Source: Kalmusia sp. IMI 367209
Lineage: Eukaryota > Ascomycota > Dothideomycetes > Pleosporales > Didymosphaeriaceae
Direction of reading: 5' to 3'
DNA: 64,000 bases
Assembly: GCA_027946365.1 (NCBI GenBank)
Contig: JAPEUQ010000009.1
Span: 744,001 to 808,000, forward strand
The position numbers were made by a program, and so were the translations under genes. The first letter of the stretch is position 1; the number at the start of each line of letters is the position of its first letter. Below, in pieces: positions 53,729 through 64,000 of the stretch. The notes under the pieces are model-generated. The model saw nothing but the letters and a program-made list of their open reading frames with translations. It was not told the origin of the DNA and searched no databases.

Positions 53729-55052
53729 ATGCTAGATAGAGTGTCCAGAATCACGCCGAACGGACTTCGATGGTGCTAAGTCGGCGTCACTGGCCGGGGC
53801 GTGGGGTGGACGAGGGCGCGGTCAGCGAAGCGGCAAGAAGCCAGGCTGGGTATTGCAGAGCCGCAGCACGGTTGGCATGTTTATGCAAGCGTGAATAGTC
53901 CAATGCTGCCCGCTAGTCGTGGTCACGACCCATTACTCCCATTACTCCCTCGGCGTCGAGGTTTTGCGCCAACAGCCTCACCACCGCGGCGCAGCTCACG
54001 CCAGCACACTTCTTCATAGCGTGAGGCTGGCGCGTCTGTGGTGCAACAATGCGGGTCACCAGGTTAGCCTACCTATACTGTGTATTTTTCTCAGAGTCCG
54101 AATCCCATAATCCCATCGACCCGGCGCCCTGACTGCAAAGGATACGTCTGTTTTGGTGTTTTACAAGGGCGAAAATCCCGCTGCAAGATGTCAGCTGGCA
54201 TGCAGGCTCGAATGTCCTTCAGAACTGGTTGCGGAGTACCCAAATTGGTTGTGTCAGCTCGCCCCCAGGAAACGAGATCAGGTTTCAGTAGCGCGCAGGG
54301 CATACCGAAGGGCTCTTGTTCACCGTTGTGCTTTACGATCTAATCACCGCAATCGTGTCGCTCGGATTCTGCACACAAACTTTACGCTCGCAATAAAGTG
54401 CAGGTTGCCAGCGTAGGACTGAGTGGCTGCGAGATGGTAGGTCGCAAGAGATAACATCGTCACGTCACACTTCAAAGTCGTCCCAAATATGAATCGTTGT
54501 CTCTAGCATCTAGTAACAACACCAGCGTGCCCACGCTGCTGTGATAATGTTGTACCTCAACGTCACCGTCTCAGCCGCGATCCAGAACAATATACAATAC
54601 GCAGGAATCAAGCGTGGTTACAAGGATATGACATGTTGCCTCCACGACTTATACTAGCCGATAGGCGGATGGTAGCTGTGGTTACTCACGAGCGGGGTGA
54701 GGCGTAGGTAGCCGTCAGGGGTTTGGGGCGCATTCGCTGCACGACATCGTAAGCACATAATTCAATTGCACAGACCACGAGCAGCCATTTACCTGACAGC
54801 AGCCAACATGGCACACCGTCCCACCAACGATTCAACGCCCTCTGCAGCGACCCGGTTTGGTGGCGTAGCGTGCGATGGCCGCAGTCCTCACTCCAGATGC
54901 CCACGTCAACATTCTCAAGGCAGACATACCAAGCGTGTGCCCTGAGACCATGCTGGATTGAATCATGCCGCTGGTTTCGTACGTCTAGTCAGTTGCCCTT
55001 TCAGGTGACACCCTCTGCACCGATCGTCCACAGCAGCCCAAAGAACCCAACC
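53729..55052. other. Gene-free 1.3 kb
   Basis: GC-richer DNA with short overlapping frames; no motifs found. Confidence 0.35.
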
Positions 55053-55409
55053 ATGTCTACCAATCATGCGCCAAGCCCACGCTTACCAAATCAGTATAGG
55101 GGACTTATTTGGTCACTTTGTGATCGAGAGTGCACCAAGCAAACGTTGATGGATATGTGGCACGGCTTGGAGATTGAGAGGCTGTGGGAAACTGAGAGGC
55201 CGTCGGGATACTCCGTAGAGAATGTCGGTACGGCAGGATCGGCATTGATGACCGGAGAGAACAAGGAAGTAGCGAGGAAGGTCGGTCTTGAACTGTACTA
55301 CGGCATGTGTATCATCACATCAATTGATTCTAGCAGCGCACATCAATTTCCTTTCGTTCTCGCACAGAGGAAGATGCGCAATGTGTCATGTTCTGGTATC
55401 ATTTGCTGA
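55053..55409 (+). CDS. Small hypothetical protein
   Basis: 118 aa from ATG 55053; the open frame extends upstream without another ATG. Composition is natural (YRGLIWSLCDRECTKQTLMD, then MWHGLEIERLWETERPSGYS). The last ~35 residues read less naturally and may be intron (a GTATCA donor follows CATGT). No domain recognised, no signal peptide. Confidence 0.35.
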   Translation: MSTNHAPSPRLPNQYRGLIWSLCDRECTKQTLMDMWHGLEIERLWETERPSGYSVENVGTAGSALMTGENKEVARKVGLELYYGMCIITSIDSSSAHQFPFVLAQRKMRNVSCSGIIC

Positions 55410-55751
55410 GGATATGGTTATTTCAGGAAATACATTACATGTTTTGTTTTAGTAAAAGGAGTAAAGAATCCTTCCTTCTATGACCTGAAGAGTAAGTCAT
55501 GATTGACCACATCTATTGACACTTACCATTGGCCCGTGCTTTAAGTCAGCGCGTTCGATAGTCCGTATTACTGCAGTAGTTTACGATCCGTGATTTACTA
55601 GTAACAGTATCGTAGTTAAATCTAAAGCCATAATACCTCCTTTCTAAAAATTTGTATAGTATTACTATAGTAGAATACTACCCGTAGTGTTGACTTACTA
55701 TCACGAGAGTGACGAGCAAGAGGAATAAAAAAGTCAATTAGTATCACTAAC
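55410..55751. other. AT-rich flank of the dispersed repeat
   Basis: Contains TAGTATTACTATAGTAGAATACTA near 55658, an imperfect palindrome. No gene. Confidence 0.35.
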
Positions 55752-56880
55752 TTAGTAAACTAGCAGGAGGGAAATCTGCTATATTTGTCGATCTATATCA
55801 AGTGTGTGATCGACGAGGACATCAGGCTCATGCTCGACATGACTGAACGGAGATTTATTAGCGATGATCGGAAGTATTCAACTCTCACAAATGTATCTAA
55901 GACCACCATGACTGATCTCATCTTCACCCACCCATCCTCTACAAAGTGCGTAATGATGCTAACATTATATCATCAACACGTTTCAGCCTTCCCACTCTAC
56001 TCTCTCTTACTCACCAAGGATGATTCATCATGTATCGTTATATTAGAATCATTACTTTAGAACTATTCTAACTATTGCTTTAGATTCATTTGAATCATTA
56101 CTCTAGAATCATTTGAACCATTACCTTAGAATCGTTCGAGTCATTATTTTAGAATCATTCGAACCACTACTTTAGATTCATTCTAACTATCAATTTAGAT
56201 TCATTTGAATCATTACTTTAGAACTATTCTAACTATTGCTTTAGATTCATTTGAATCATTACTCTAGAATCATTTGAACCATTACCTTAGAATCGTTCGA
56301 GTCATTATTTTAGAATCATTCGAACCACTACTTTAGAACCATTCAAATCATTACTTTTGAACCATTCGAACCATTACTTTAGAGCTATTTTAACCATCAC
56401 TTTAGAACCATTCGAACATTACTTTAGAACTATTTAAACCATTACTTAAAAACCATTCAAAGTATTACTTTAGAACCATTCGAACCATTACTTTAGAACT
56501 ATTTGAACCATTACCTCAGAATCATTCGAACTATTACTTTAGAGCTATTTAAACCATTGCTTAAGAATTATTCAGAGTATTACTTTAGAACTATTTGAAC
56601 CATTACTTCAGAACCATTCGAACCGTTACTTTAGAACCATTCGAACCATTCGAACCATTCGAACCATCTTTCCCTAGTCCATGTCTAACTTAAGTCACTT
56701 GACGATACTTCTTTCGCAGCTACGGAGCATTGTCTTTTAGTACTTGCAGTATTACACCACATCAGGATGCTCTAGTCGCGCAGGGCGAGGTGTATGGTGA
56801 AAGCGTGCTCCTTGAGAGCTAAAAGAACCCGCTGCTGCATACCTACCTAAGTATGCCCTTACGTCGTTTAACACCAGTAT
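55752..56880 (+). repeat. Long copy of the dispersed repeat
   Basis: Its two ends match the 99-bp copy at 14322-14420. After the left end one frame stays open for ~90 codons (GNLLYLSIYIKCVIDEDIRL, then MLDMTERRFISDDRKYSTL), with a TAG where the other copy has CAG. It may be a fragment of a mobile-element or multigene-family protein. The interior is filled by the minisatellite at 56041-56672. No flanking target-site duplication could be confirmed by eye. Confidence 0.55.
56041..56672 (+). repeat. 23-bp minisatellite with a 161-bp higher-order unit
   Basis: About 27 tandem variants of TTTAGAATCATTCGAACCATTAC (23 bp: TTTAGAATCATTCGAACCAT + TAC). Stretch 56046-56176 is identical to 56207-56337, an offset of 161 bp = 7 x 23. 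At the right edge the array collapses to 10-bp CATTCGAAC units (56639-56670). Since 23 is not a multiple of 3 the array cannot be a coding repeat. Each unit carries or nearly carries the palindrome TTCGAA. Confidence 0.9.
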
Positions 56881-57061
56881 TGCGAGGAAACGTAATTTTA
56901 GCGTAATAATCTACTTACGGTTACAGTACTGACTGTCGTATTACAGTGCCTTCTACTTCGGCTAGCTCCTGCCACCGACTCATCTTCACCTCTTTCTGCC
57001 ACGCCAAACCTTCGAATATCACCTGCTGAGCTTCCCGCACGTCTAAACGACCGCACGCAAG

Positions 57062-57637
57062 ATGAAATTCTCCTCCGCTCTCTTTGGCATGGTCTCGCTT
57101 GCGGCTGTGATCTCTGCTCGCGCGACTCCCGATGCTGGCATTCACGCTAACATCGCTGAGACCGAAGAACACGCGTGTGGCCACATCTACACGGGCAATA
57201 ACCTGGCCGGGCCGCAGACTGGGCTTGCAGCTGACCGTCCGCACGACCTTGACGGGCGCCTGGGACGAAGTGCTGAGGTCACTGGGGAATGCCGGTGTAA
57301 TTTCACCATGCAGTAAGTTCTGGTACATGTGTCATGCTACAGCGATCTGACCGAGCACAGGGATGGTCGCGAGCTCTCTATCGGGGCGTTCCGGGGTAAC
57401 TTCGATGGCCTCGTGAAAGGCTACACTTGCAAGCAAACTCGCCACGTCGACAGCATCTCGCTCGCAAACCGTCACACTGTCGCTCCGTCTGGGCTTTATT
57501 GCGGCGTTGGAAGTTCCGGGAAGGACGAGCAAGGTACACATACAATATTGATCGGTAAGGAGGGGTTCTTTCTGGTGCCATTCCGACTTAGCAGCGCTTT
57601 CGTCGTAGGTTATTGTCAGTGTTACTTCTATGAGTAA
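57062..57637 (+). CDS. Small secreted cysteine-containing protein
   Basis: Exons 57062-57312, 57361-57533 and 57609-57637 give 151 codons (150 aa). Introns are 48 nt (GTAAGT...GCACAG, phase 2) and 75 nt (GTACAC...TCGTAG, phase 1). The second intron is in frame and may be retained. A clear signal peptide (MKFSSALFGMVSLAAVISA) precedes a mature chain of ~130 residues with seven Cys: ACGH, GECRC, YTC, LYC and GYCQC. No known domain. Small, Cys-bearing and secreted, isolated beside a repeat-rich segment, it fits the profile of an effector candidate or a secreted antimicrobial-type protein. That is inference only. Confidence 0.7.
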
Positions 57638-58388
57638 GGCCCCAAGGCGTTCATCCCTTCCAGTTCGGGACTGACAAGAAGCAGAGATCCAAGCTGCCGC
57701 TCGCAGCCCTGGAGTATCAGTAGATTCGAAGGCGATTTACCATTCTCGGCTGGGTGCTACCGATGCGATGCGCTTTAGCTACAGAAGCCGAAGAGCTCTC
57801 ACGTGAGAGTTGATACCTGCCTGACCTTCGAAGGAGCTTACCATTAGCCTGCAGTATAGATGTATCTTGTCGAACAGTAGCTAGTAGTTAATGGGGTCAG
57901 AGAAGCAAACAATAAATCCAAGCGTCACATATGACTCTTCCCTGTACAATGATGCACTAAGAGCTAGGTGAAGAACAGCAAAGCTTACGACACGAGCTAC
58001 GTACCAAGTAACTTACCGAGCCATAAAGTGTACACGCATGTGTTATGGCAGGACTGTTTGCTGCCTGCGAACTGGATACCTGCTAAATGCAGAACGGTGA
58101 CAGCCCAGAATGCTGGATTTTGATTAGCTACAAAGCCGACGGGCACTATCCATGGTTGTCAAGATAGATCTACCGAATCACTGCAAGTTACATAGGGCAT
58201 CTATCGGGCTGTGACTGTGGAACTGTGCCACGCGCACACGCCACTAACAAACACGGTACAAGACTAGGCACTTCGACCGCACTCACCCCTGTACCTCAGA
58301 TGCATATTAATTTCCTGAAGATACACTGCTGTCTTGTCCTGATCATCAAACTCCTTTTACTCCATCAAATTTCGTGCACATCGCCATC
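57638..58388. other. Intergenic
   Basis: About 750 bp with no supported gene; includes the promoter of the membrane-protein gene. Confidence 0.45.
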
Positions 58389-59182
58389 ATGAACCTCCGT
58401 GGTCTACTCATACTTGTTATTAACTTGCTGCATCACGTGCAAGCCGACTGGGTTGTTCCGCCTAGATGGAACGACTCCATAGGAGTACACCCAGAAATGA
58501 ATGAGGTGTACACCAATGGGCAAGATATCGGACTTGTCTTCGACTGGGAAGGCTACAGTCGTGCTCCCCATTCAGTTTGGCTGATGGGCCGCAAAATTAC
58601 GGAGAACAGTCTTCAGTTAGACTGGCAGAAGATCATGACGATTTATAGTGAGTTGATACTACTGGTCTACCACGATTGCTGATCCCTTTTATTACAGGCT
58701 CAAAGACACGTGACCAGCGCATCTCCAGGCACAACTGGACTATCAATTTGACCACGAAAGATTGGAGCCCTTCGGGGGTTTATTCCTTGTGGATGGTCAA
58801 TGATGAGCACCCGGTTTGGCACTTGTCCTCGATCGCCATCAACCTCACGAGTTCGGACGCAGACGAGCCCTCAGAGCCAGAGCATCCGCATACCCACTTC
58901 ATACTCCCTACGTGGGGTATAGCAGCCTTCTCTCTCGCTGGAACGACCCTCTTTGGCTTCCTCGCTTACATCTTCCGAACGTCCTTGCTCAAATTCATTT
59001 GTTGGGCGCTCGGCCTGCAGAAAAACCCGGAACAAGGACCACTCCGCCAACGTCGACATGGACAGACCTCTAAGTCCACTCAGGTTTCGGTTCCGGTGCC
59101 GGCACATCAGATGCAAGACACACTTGGTCATGTAGAGATGGAGATGGATATGGAGCATGACGACATTTCTACGGAAGTGTAG
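58389..59182 (+). CDS. Single-pass membrane protein with secreted ectodomain
   Basis: Exons 58389-58647 and 58698-59182 (intron 50 nt, GTGAGT...TTACAG, phase 1) encode 247 aa. A signal peptide (MNLRGLLILVINLLHHVQA) starts the protein. The ectodomain has NDSI, NWTINLT and NLTSS glycosylation sites and a Trp-rich sandwich-like pattern (IGLVFDWEGYSRAP, SGVYSLWMVNDEHP). One transmembrane helix (WGIAAFSLAGTTLFGFLAYI) follows, then a ~70-residue cytosolic tail ending in an acidic cluster. It resembles fungal lineage-specific type I membrane proteins of unknown role; surface sensing is possible. Confidence 0.78.
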
Positions 59183-60063
59183 AGGTAGGTGGATGGCCGG
59201 TGGGTGGGTGTGAGGTCTGCCATGTATGGATTGCGGGATGAACTAGGTAAGAGATGGGGCTTAGTGGATTGGTTATCTTCGCGCGTTTTTGTGGAGCTGC
59301 GCTTGCTGCGTTCTTTTGAGGTTGTTCTTGCTGCGTTCTTATGAGGTATGAGATGATCTATCTGTCTTCTTTCTGCTACGGCTATTGGGCCAGGCTTTCA
59401 CATTGGGATGTTGCGCTCGTTTCTATGTGTAAGGTAGTTCATATTCATCGTAACAACCGCATATGCTCTCTTTGAAGAACATCCTACTCTCGAATATGCA
59501 TAGGTGCTGAGCTCAAGTACGACGACACGTGAAAACGTGGACACAGCGAGATGTACAACTGGAAACCTGTGCACTGCCAAAATGATTCTCGCTAACACCC
59601 GAGAAGCGTCGAACAGTCTTAAATTCGTTCGCCGCTACAAGATCAAGTCATTCTAGAACAGGTCGCAGATTTCATACTCGTTCCGGAGGGCACTTCATAG
59701 GTAGAAAAGATGTTAAGAGGATACAGATACATGGGATGAGTCGAATCTATCTGAGTAGGAAGAAGGTCAGCATGGAAATATCAGGTCATCTACCATGGCA
59801 ACCAAAGCCTGTACCCTACACGCTTTACTCATCTATCTGTCTATACTTCTGTACTTTCCCTAACTCATCGTACATAGCGTCGATATTAAGTCTATGCATC
59901 CACTCTGGCGTTCAATACAACGTGACCTGAACATGAACGATGAGCGGTGTGATGTGCAGTCCCAGAATGGTCTAACGCCTTGGCACCCCCGAGCCCTCCG
60001 CTAAACTTTTGGGATTCAGCAATCGACGAACGCGACCACGGTCATTGCAGCACAAAGAGCTCC
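59183..60063. other. Intergenic
   Basis: Contains a duplicated TTGCTGCGTTCTT (near 59305 and 59328). No gene supported. Confidence 0.45.
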
Positions 60064-61011
60064 ATGGCACACCCACGCTCCTTCATCGCTCCCCTGAGCA
60101 GAATAACAGCCTCTACAATAGCCAACACCCGACCAGAAATTCCGCGATTAGCCTCTCTCTCGTCCCAGTCAGTACGACATGCCGCGACAAAGTCGAGCAA
60201 AGACACGGGTAGGAAGCGAAAGGCCAGGAAGACATTCGTACAATATGACTTAAGAAAAGCGGATCAGTTCTCACTGGTAGATGCGATGCAGTACGTCCCT
60301 ATTCCTTCTATGGACAATTGGCTTGGTTGTTTGATTAACGGTGGTGACAGCTACATCCGCGCCTTCGAAGTTGGGCGCAACCCATCCTCCTCAAAGTACG
60401 AAATGCACGTCCGCTTCCGCACGCTCAAAAATGGTCCTGTGGTGCGCAACCGCCTCCGACTTCCCCATCCCGTCAAAACCGACCTTCGCATTTGCGTGAT
60501 CTGCCCGCCAGACTCCAAAGCAGCCGCCGAGGCGCGCGCAGCGAGCGCTACGCTAGTTGGCGAAGACGAAATCTTCAGTCAAATCAAGGAGGGAATTGTA
60601 GCGTTCGATCGATGCATATGCCACATCGACTCTCTACAGAAGATGAATAAGGCCGCGTTGGGGCGCATACTGGGACCGAAAGGATTGATGCCGAGCACGA
60701 AGATGGGTACCGTGGTCACGCAAGTTGGGAGTACTGTGCGGAATATGGTGGGAGGTAGTGAGTATAGAGAAAGGGATGCGGTAGTGAGGTTAGCGATTGG
60801 GCAGTTGGGGTTCACCCCGGAGGTGGTGATGGAGAATATTAAGGCGTTTATGGAGGCGCTAAAGAAGGACATCGCGCAGTTAGGAGATCGGGCGACGAAG
60901 GAAATACATGAAGTCGTGCTTAGCTCGACGAATGCGCCGGGATTTACGTTGAACGGGGAGTACAAGGGCGCGAACTCAGTAGCACCAAAGGAGCTGTCGG
61001 GCCCGCTGTAG
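60064..61011 (+). CDS. MRPL1: Mitochondrial large-subunit ribosomal protein uL1m
   Basis: Exons 60064-60290 and 60351-61011 (intron 60 nt, GTACGT...TGACAG, phase 2) encode 295 aa. The splice gives DAMHYIRAFEVGRNP, the conserved L1 entry; unspliced reading inserts 20 foreign residues. Later motifs are LRICVICPPDSKAAAEARA, RILGPKGLMPSTKMGTV (the L1 signature) and GTVVTQVGSTVRNMVGG. The N-terminus (MAHPRSFIAPLSRITASTIA, Arg/Ser-rich) is a mitochondrial presequence. It binds 23S-type rRNA at the L1 stalk of the mitoribosome. The earlier in-frame region upstream lacks an ATG, so 60064 is the start. Confidence 0.93.
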   Translation: MAHPRSFIAPLSRITASTIANTRPEIPRLASLSSQSVRHAATKSSKDTGRKRKARKTFVQYDLRKADQFSLVDAMQYVPIPSMDNWLGCLINGGDSYIRAFEVGRNPSSSKYEMHVRFRTLKNGPVVRNRLRLPHPVKTDLRICVICPPDSKAAAEARAASATLVGEDEIFSQIKEGIVAFDRCICHIDSLQKMNKAALGRILGPKGLMPSTKMGTVVTQVGSTVRNMVGGSEYRERDAVVRLAIGQLGFTPEVVMENIKAFMEALKKDIAQLGDRATKEIHEVVLSSTNAPGFTLNGEYKGANSVAPKELSGPL

Positions 61012-61134
61012 GTTTTGTATATCTTCATGACTGTACATTTTCGCATCAATTGTACAAATACATGTAACATACTTTTCAGACATCAAGAAACGCCATGCTA
61101 TGCACTTATGCTATCCCGGGTATCACATTCTCAA

Positions 61135-62076
61135 TCACGTCTCAAACCCCTTCAATACCTTGACGGCCTCTCCCGCTTCATCCATGTCCGCATAAATTTT
61201 CATGATCTTCATAACCCTTTCCCACTCACTTGCTTTCTTCGCTTGTTGCAACGCTGTGCTCAAATCCAGCAGCAGCGTATTGCGCACTTTAATCATCCTT
61301 GGTACCTGCGCAGCTATGAACGGGTGCCCGCCCAGACTTTTTTCTGCATCTTGCACGACACGATATTGCAGGACATGTCTCTTCAGCTTAGCCAGCGAGA
61401 CACCGCCTAATGCACCATCTTCATCTTCGCCATCCTCGTCGTCGTCTTCTTCCTCGCTATCACTAGATTCACCATCATGTTTCTCAATGACTAGTCCTTC
61501 CTCCAGCACTCTCAGTCTCGCCTCATACTCAATCAACGCCCGTCCCACCGCGATCTTCTCCCTCGTCTCTTCCCTCTCCTCCACTAGTCTGTTGACTTCC
61601 TCTTCCCTCTCTTTCACTCCGTTTCGTAGTCCTTCCACCTCCTTCTTGAACCCTAGCAAACCCACGCGGACTTCTTCCACCCTCTCATCACCACCTTTCA
61701 AGCTCGTCCCTAAGCCGAGAAAATCCTGGTAGTTTGCATTGACGAGGTCGAGCAGTTCACGACTGAGCAGCGACGAGCGAGCGCGCAGTTCAGAGCGCAG
61801 GTCTTCGAGTGTTTGATGCCGGTTATGTAGGGTGGAGAGGTAGGACTGGGGGGTGAATGTCGGGGAGAGAAAAGCACTGCGCGGGAGTGGGACAGGATAT
61901 GGGAGGTCGTTGTCAGAGTCAGAGTCTGAATTGTCGGAGGCGTTATAGGTAGGGGAGGCTGTAGGGGACGGCGAGGAGGAAGCAATCTGAAGGGGGTGTT
62001 AGTGATGTATTGCTTAAGCTATGAGCTGGCGGGGAAGGGGAAGAGGGAATCAGAAGCATACGTAGAACCGACTCAT
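61135..62076 (-). CDS. COG2: Conserved oligomeric Golgi complex subunit 2
   Basis: Exons 62062-62076 (5 codons, MSRFY) and 61135-61986 (intron 75 nt, GTATGC...TTCAG, phase 0) encode 288 aa. The COG2 N-terminal domain reads LPRSAFLSPTFTPQSYLSTL, HNRHQTLEDLRSELRARSSL and LLDLVNANYQDFLGLGTSLK. A long coiled coil follows (EEVRVGLLGFKKEVEGL, then EREEEVNRLVEEREE). An acidic Asp/Glu run and a helical C-terminus end the protein. Fungal COG2 is short like this. The COG complex tethers retrograde vesicles at the Golgi. Tail-to-tail with MRPL1, 123 bp apart. Confidence 0.88.
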
Positions 62077-62481
62077 GATTGCTACAGGCTATCGCATAGC
62101 GGTGTGGATGTGGACGTTGAATTTCCCCAGGTGCAGCAGAACGAACACTGAGCTGCATTGGCGTGTTGTGCGCTAAGCTCCCTTGCGCCCGGATCTAACG
62201 CGGACTTAAACGCAGGATAAGCGAGTCCGGCCTCGGAAGGAACGAAACCAATGACGCGGAACTCCAACAGTGTTGGTAATCGAAGAAGCATCTAGTGGGG
62301 CACAGTAGAGATGCCAAAGAAGAACAAACTAATCAAAACTACATTTATTTCCTCTCGCTTTACATGCCTTCTACTCCTTAGTCCAGTCTAGGTTGTGTTT
62401 CGTATTATTGTCACGCTTCTAACTTCATCTCCTTCAGTGCGTCATTACTGATCTAGTCTTGAACCCCGACCGCCGGCGAAT

Positions 62482-63819
62482 ATGCCAGCTCCTCAGCCAG
62501 ATCTTCCTGAACCGGCTCACCCAGGCGTAGACAGCATGCTGGCGCGCAAGTTCGGAAAGGAGGTTGCAAACTACTTCTCTGGTACCCCTCCCCTCACTAC
62601 CCCTCTTCACGCCCACAACCCTGATGCAAACAACTTACAGGCTCTCCTTTAAATCGCGTCTCCTTCCTCCGCCCCGATCACGCCTTCCTCTCTCAAGCTA
62701 TCCGCCACCCAAGCACTACTATCGTCCTCTTCAACAAACTTGAACCCCTCGTATCATCCCCCACCGCCCTCGCAACTGCGACCTTCGCCGATGTCTCGCC
62801 TATAGTGGGCGCCGACCCGTTCCTCAAGTCCGAAGAAGACACGATAAAAGAGTACAACTCAAGTGTGTATGTACCGCAAATAGTGTTCCTGGGCCTGGAC
62901 GAGGGAAAGGAGGGGTTAGTGTATAAGGAGCATTATAAGGGAGTGCCATGGTTTGCGGTAGACATAACTCCAAAAGGGGGTGTGGTAGAAGAGTGTGAAA
63001 AGCTGGTCGAGAGGTTGAAGGGGGAGGGGAAGGAATTTAGTAAGGGGCGGATGCATCTGAGCTTGCCGGCGCAAGAAGGTGAATGCTCCATCCTGTAGCT
63101 TGAATGATGCCGACTGACCACGTCTATAGCTGCGATCTATGCCGAGGCCCGCCACCTGCTTGACTGGAATGCGCGGAATCCCTACTGCGCGGCGTGCGGA
63201 TACCCGACACTTTCTACGAATGCGGGCTTCAAGCGGACTTGCCCACCTAAAGACATTGCGCCCTCGGTGCAGAACCCGGAAAGGCCACCATGCGCAACTA
63301 GAACCGGCATCTCGAACCTGTGCTTTCCCCGAACTGATCCCACAGTTATTATGGCCGTTGTCTCTGCAGATGGCCAGCGCATGCTACTTGGGCGCCAAAA
63401 AGCGCTGGCCGCCATACTGGTACAGTACGCTCGCGGGGTTCCTCGAGCCTGCTGAGTCCGTAGAGGAAGCTGTGCGCCGCGAGGTTTGGGAAGAGAGTGG
63501 GATCCATCTTGGACGTGTGGTCATTCATTCGACACAGCCATGGCCGTATCCTGCGAATTTGATGATCGGCGCGATTGGACAGGCCATTCCGGGAGGCGAG
63601 GAGATCCATCTTGGACACGATGCTGAATTAGAGGATGCTAAGTGGTTCAGAGCTGAGGAAGTTAGGGAAGCGCTGAAGGTGGGTACGAGTGGACTCGGCG
63701 AGGACGCTGGACCAGAGTATAAGGAGGGTGGGTTAAGGATACCGCCGAAGACAGCCATTGCGAATCAATTGATGACTGCTGTTGTCAACGGGTTTGCTAG
63801 CGGCGCACCGATGATATAG
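62482..63819 (+). CDS. NPY1: Peroxisomal-type NADH pyrophosphatase (Nudix), with one frameshift
   Basis: Exons 62482-62581, 62641-63078 and 63130-63819; introns are 59 and 51 nt. Zinc-ribbon-like region: NPYCAACGYPTLS then KRTCPP. Nudix box: GFLEPAESVEEAVRREVWEE onward, plus the NADH-pyrophosphatase motif QPWPYPANLMIG. Between MLLGRQK and RWPPYWYSTLAGF the frame shifts by one at an A5 run (63397-63401). With four A the frame is continuous and the total is 1227 nt = 409 codons. So the gene is intact apart from one extra A, real or an assembly error. The enzyme cleaves NADH to NMNH and AMP and also decaps NAD-RNA in some species. The extreme C-terminus (GAPMI) shows no SKL-type signal. Confidence 0.88.
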
Positions 63820-63893
63820 ATAGACCCACTGATAGATCTTGTAATTGAACAGTACTTGAAAATTGATGTTTGTAATTGCTGGTAACTTGCTGA

Positions 63894-64000
63894 TTATGGG
63901 AGGACGATGTACTTCGTCAGATGCTGTGGTATCGCCCCAAGAAGCTTCTTCTCCTCGAGCCATTTCTTAGAGAAGAGCCTATCTGCATAGCGGTAGGCGC
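63894..64000 (-). CDS. 3' end of an unidentified gene
   Basis: A minus-strand frame enters from beyond the window edge and ends at TAA 63894-63896: AYRYADRLFSKKWLEEKKLL, then GAIPQHLTKYIVLP. Composition is that of a conserved protein end, and the gene is tail-to-tail with the NADH pyrophosphatase (74 bp). Too little is present to name it. Confidence 0.5.
   Translation of the reverse strand, partial: AYRYADRLFSKKWLEEKKLLGAIPQHLTKYIVLP

Noticed and set aside
61202..61732. 176-codon plus-strand Ser-rich frame opposite COG2
   Set aside because: Antisense shadow of the acidic/coiled-coil coding region of COG2.

Overview
This window looks like nuclear DNA of a filamentous ascomycete, most likely a Dothideomycete (that class is an inference from the gene families). 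The protein-coding genes have short spliceosomal introns of about 45-140 nt with GT-AG ends and fungal branch points. The families are also fungal: HET, Zn2Cys6, LovB-type polyketide synthase, spherulin-type cupin. I saw no rRNA, convincing tRNA or CRISPR array. Most exon models below were rebuilt by joining reading frames at splice sites whose phases agree; no transcript evidence was available.

Region 1 (1-8 kb): the end of a secreted cupin gene. Then comes a minus-strand locus that reads as one long gene: an unknown N-terminal module, a protein kinase and a HET domain. A kinase-only paralogue is transcribed away from it. This resembles a fungal allorecognition or programmed-cell-death locus.

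Region 2 (8.3-14.1 kb): an AnmK/levoglucosan-kinase family enzyme, a divergent Zn2Cys6 regulator and a sugar-type MFS transporter. Together they form a plausible anhydro-sugar utilisation unit.

Region 3 (14-23.7 kb): mostly gene-poor. It holds a short deleted copy of a dispersed repeat, a perfect 47-bp hairpin next to spaced direct repeats, an F-box/nucleotidyltransferase-like gene and a two-exon thioesterase.

Region 4 (23.7-41.6 kb): a compact biosynthetic cluster with seven genes: a Zn2Cys6 regulator, a small Dabb-fold protein, a P450, an alpha/beta-hydrolase with a Cys nucleophile, a trans-acting enoyl reductase, a highly reducing PKS (KS-AT-DH-MT-inactive ER-KR-ACP, 2482 aa, no release domain) and a GST. 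The trans-ER should supply the reduction the PKS lacks, and the hydrolase is the natural candidate for product release. CGG/CCG palindromes recur in the shared promoters.

Region 5 (41.6-58.3 kb): accessory, decayed DNA. It contains an F-box-like gene, two apparent pseudogenes, a J-domain gene with a likely GC-AG intron, several hypothetical ORFs, a full-length copy of the dispersed repeat carrying a 23-bp minisatellite with higher-order duplication, and a small secreted cysteine-rich protein.

Region 6 (58.3-64 kb): conserved housekeeping genes in tight order. These are a single-pass membrane protein, mitochondrial ribosomal protein L1, COG2, an NADH pyrophosphatase (one homopolymer frameshift) and the 3' end of another gene. 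Single extra A bases in A-runs break two otherwise intact genes (HET and NADH pyrophosphatase), which raises the possibility of assembly homopolymer errors.
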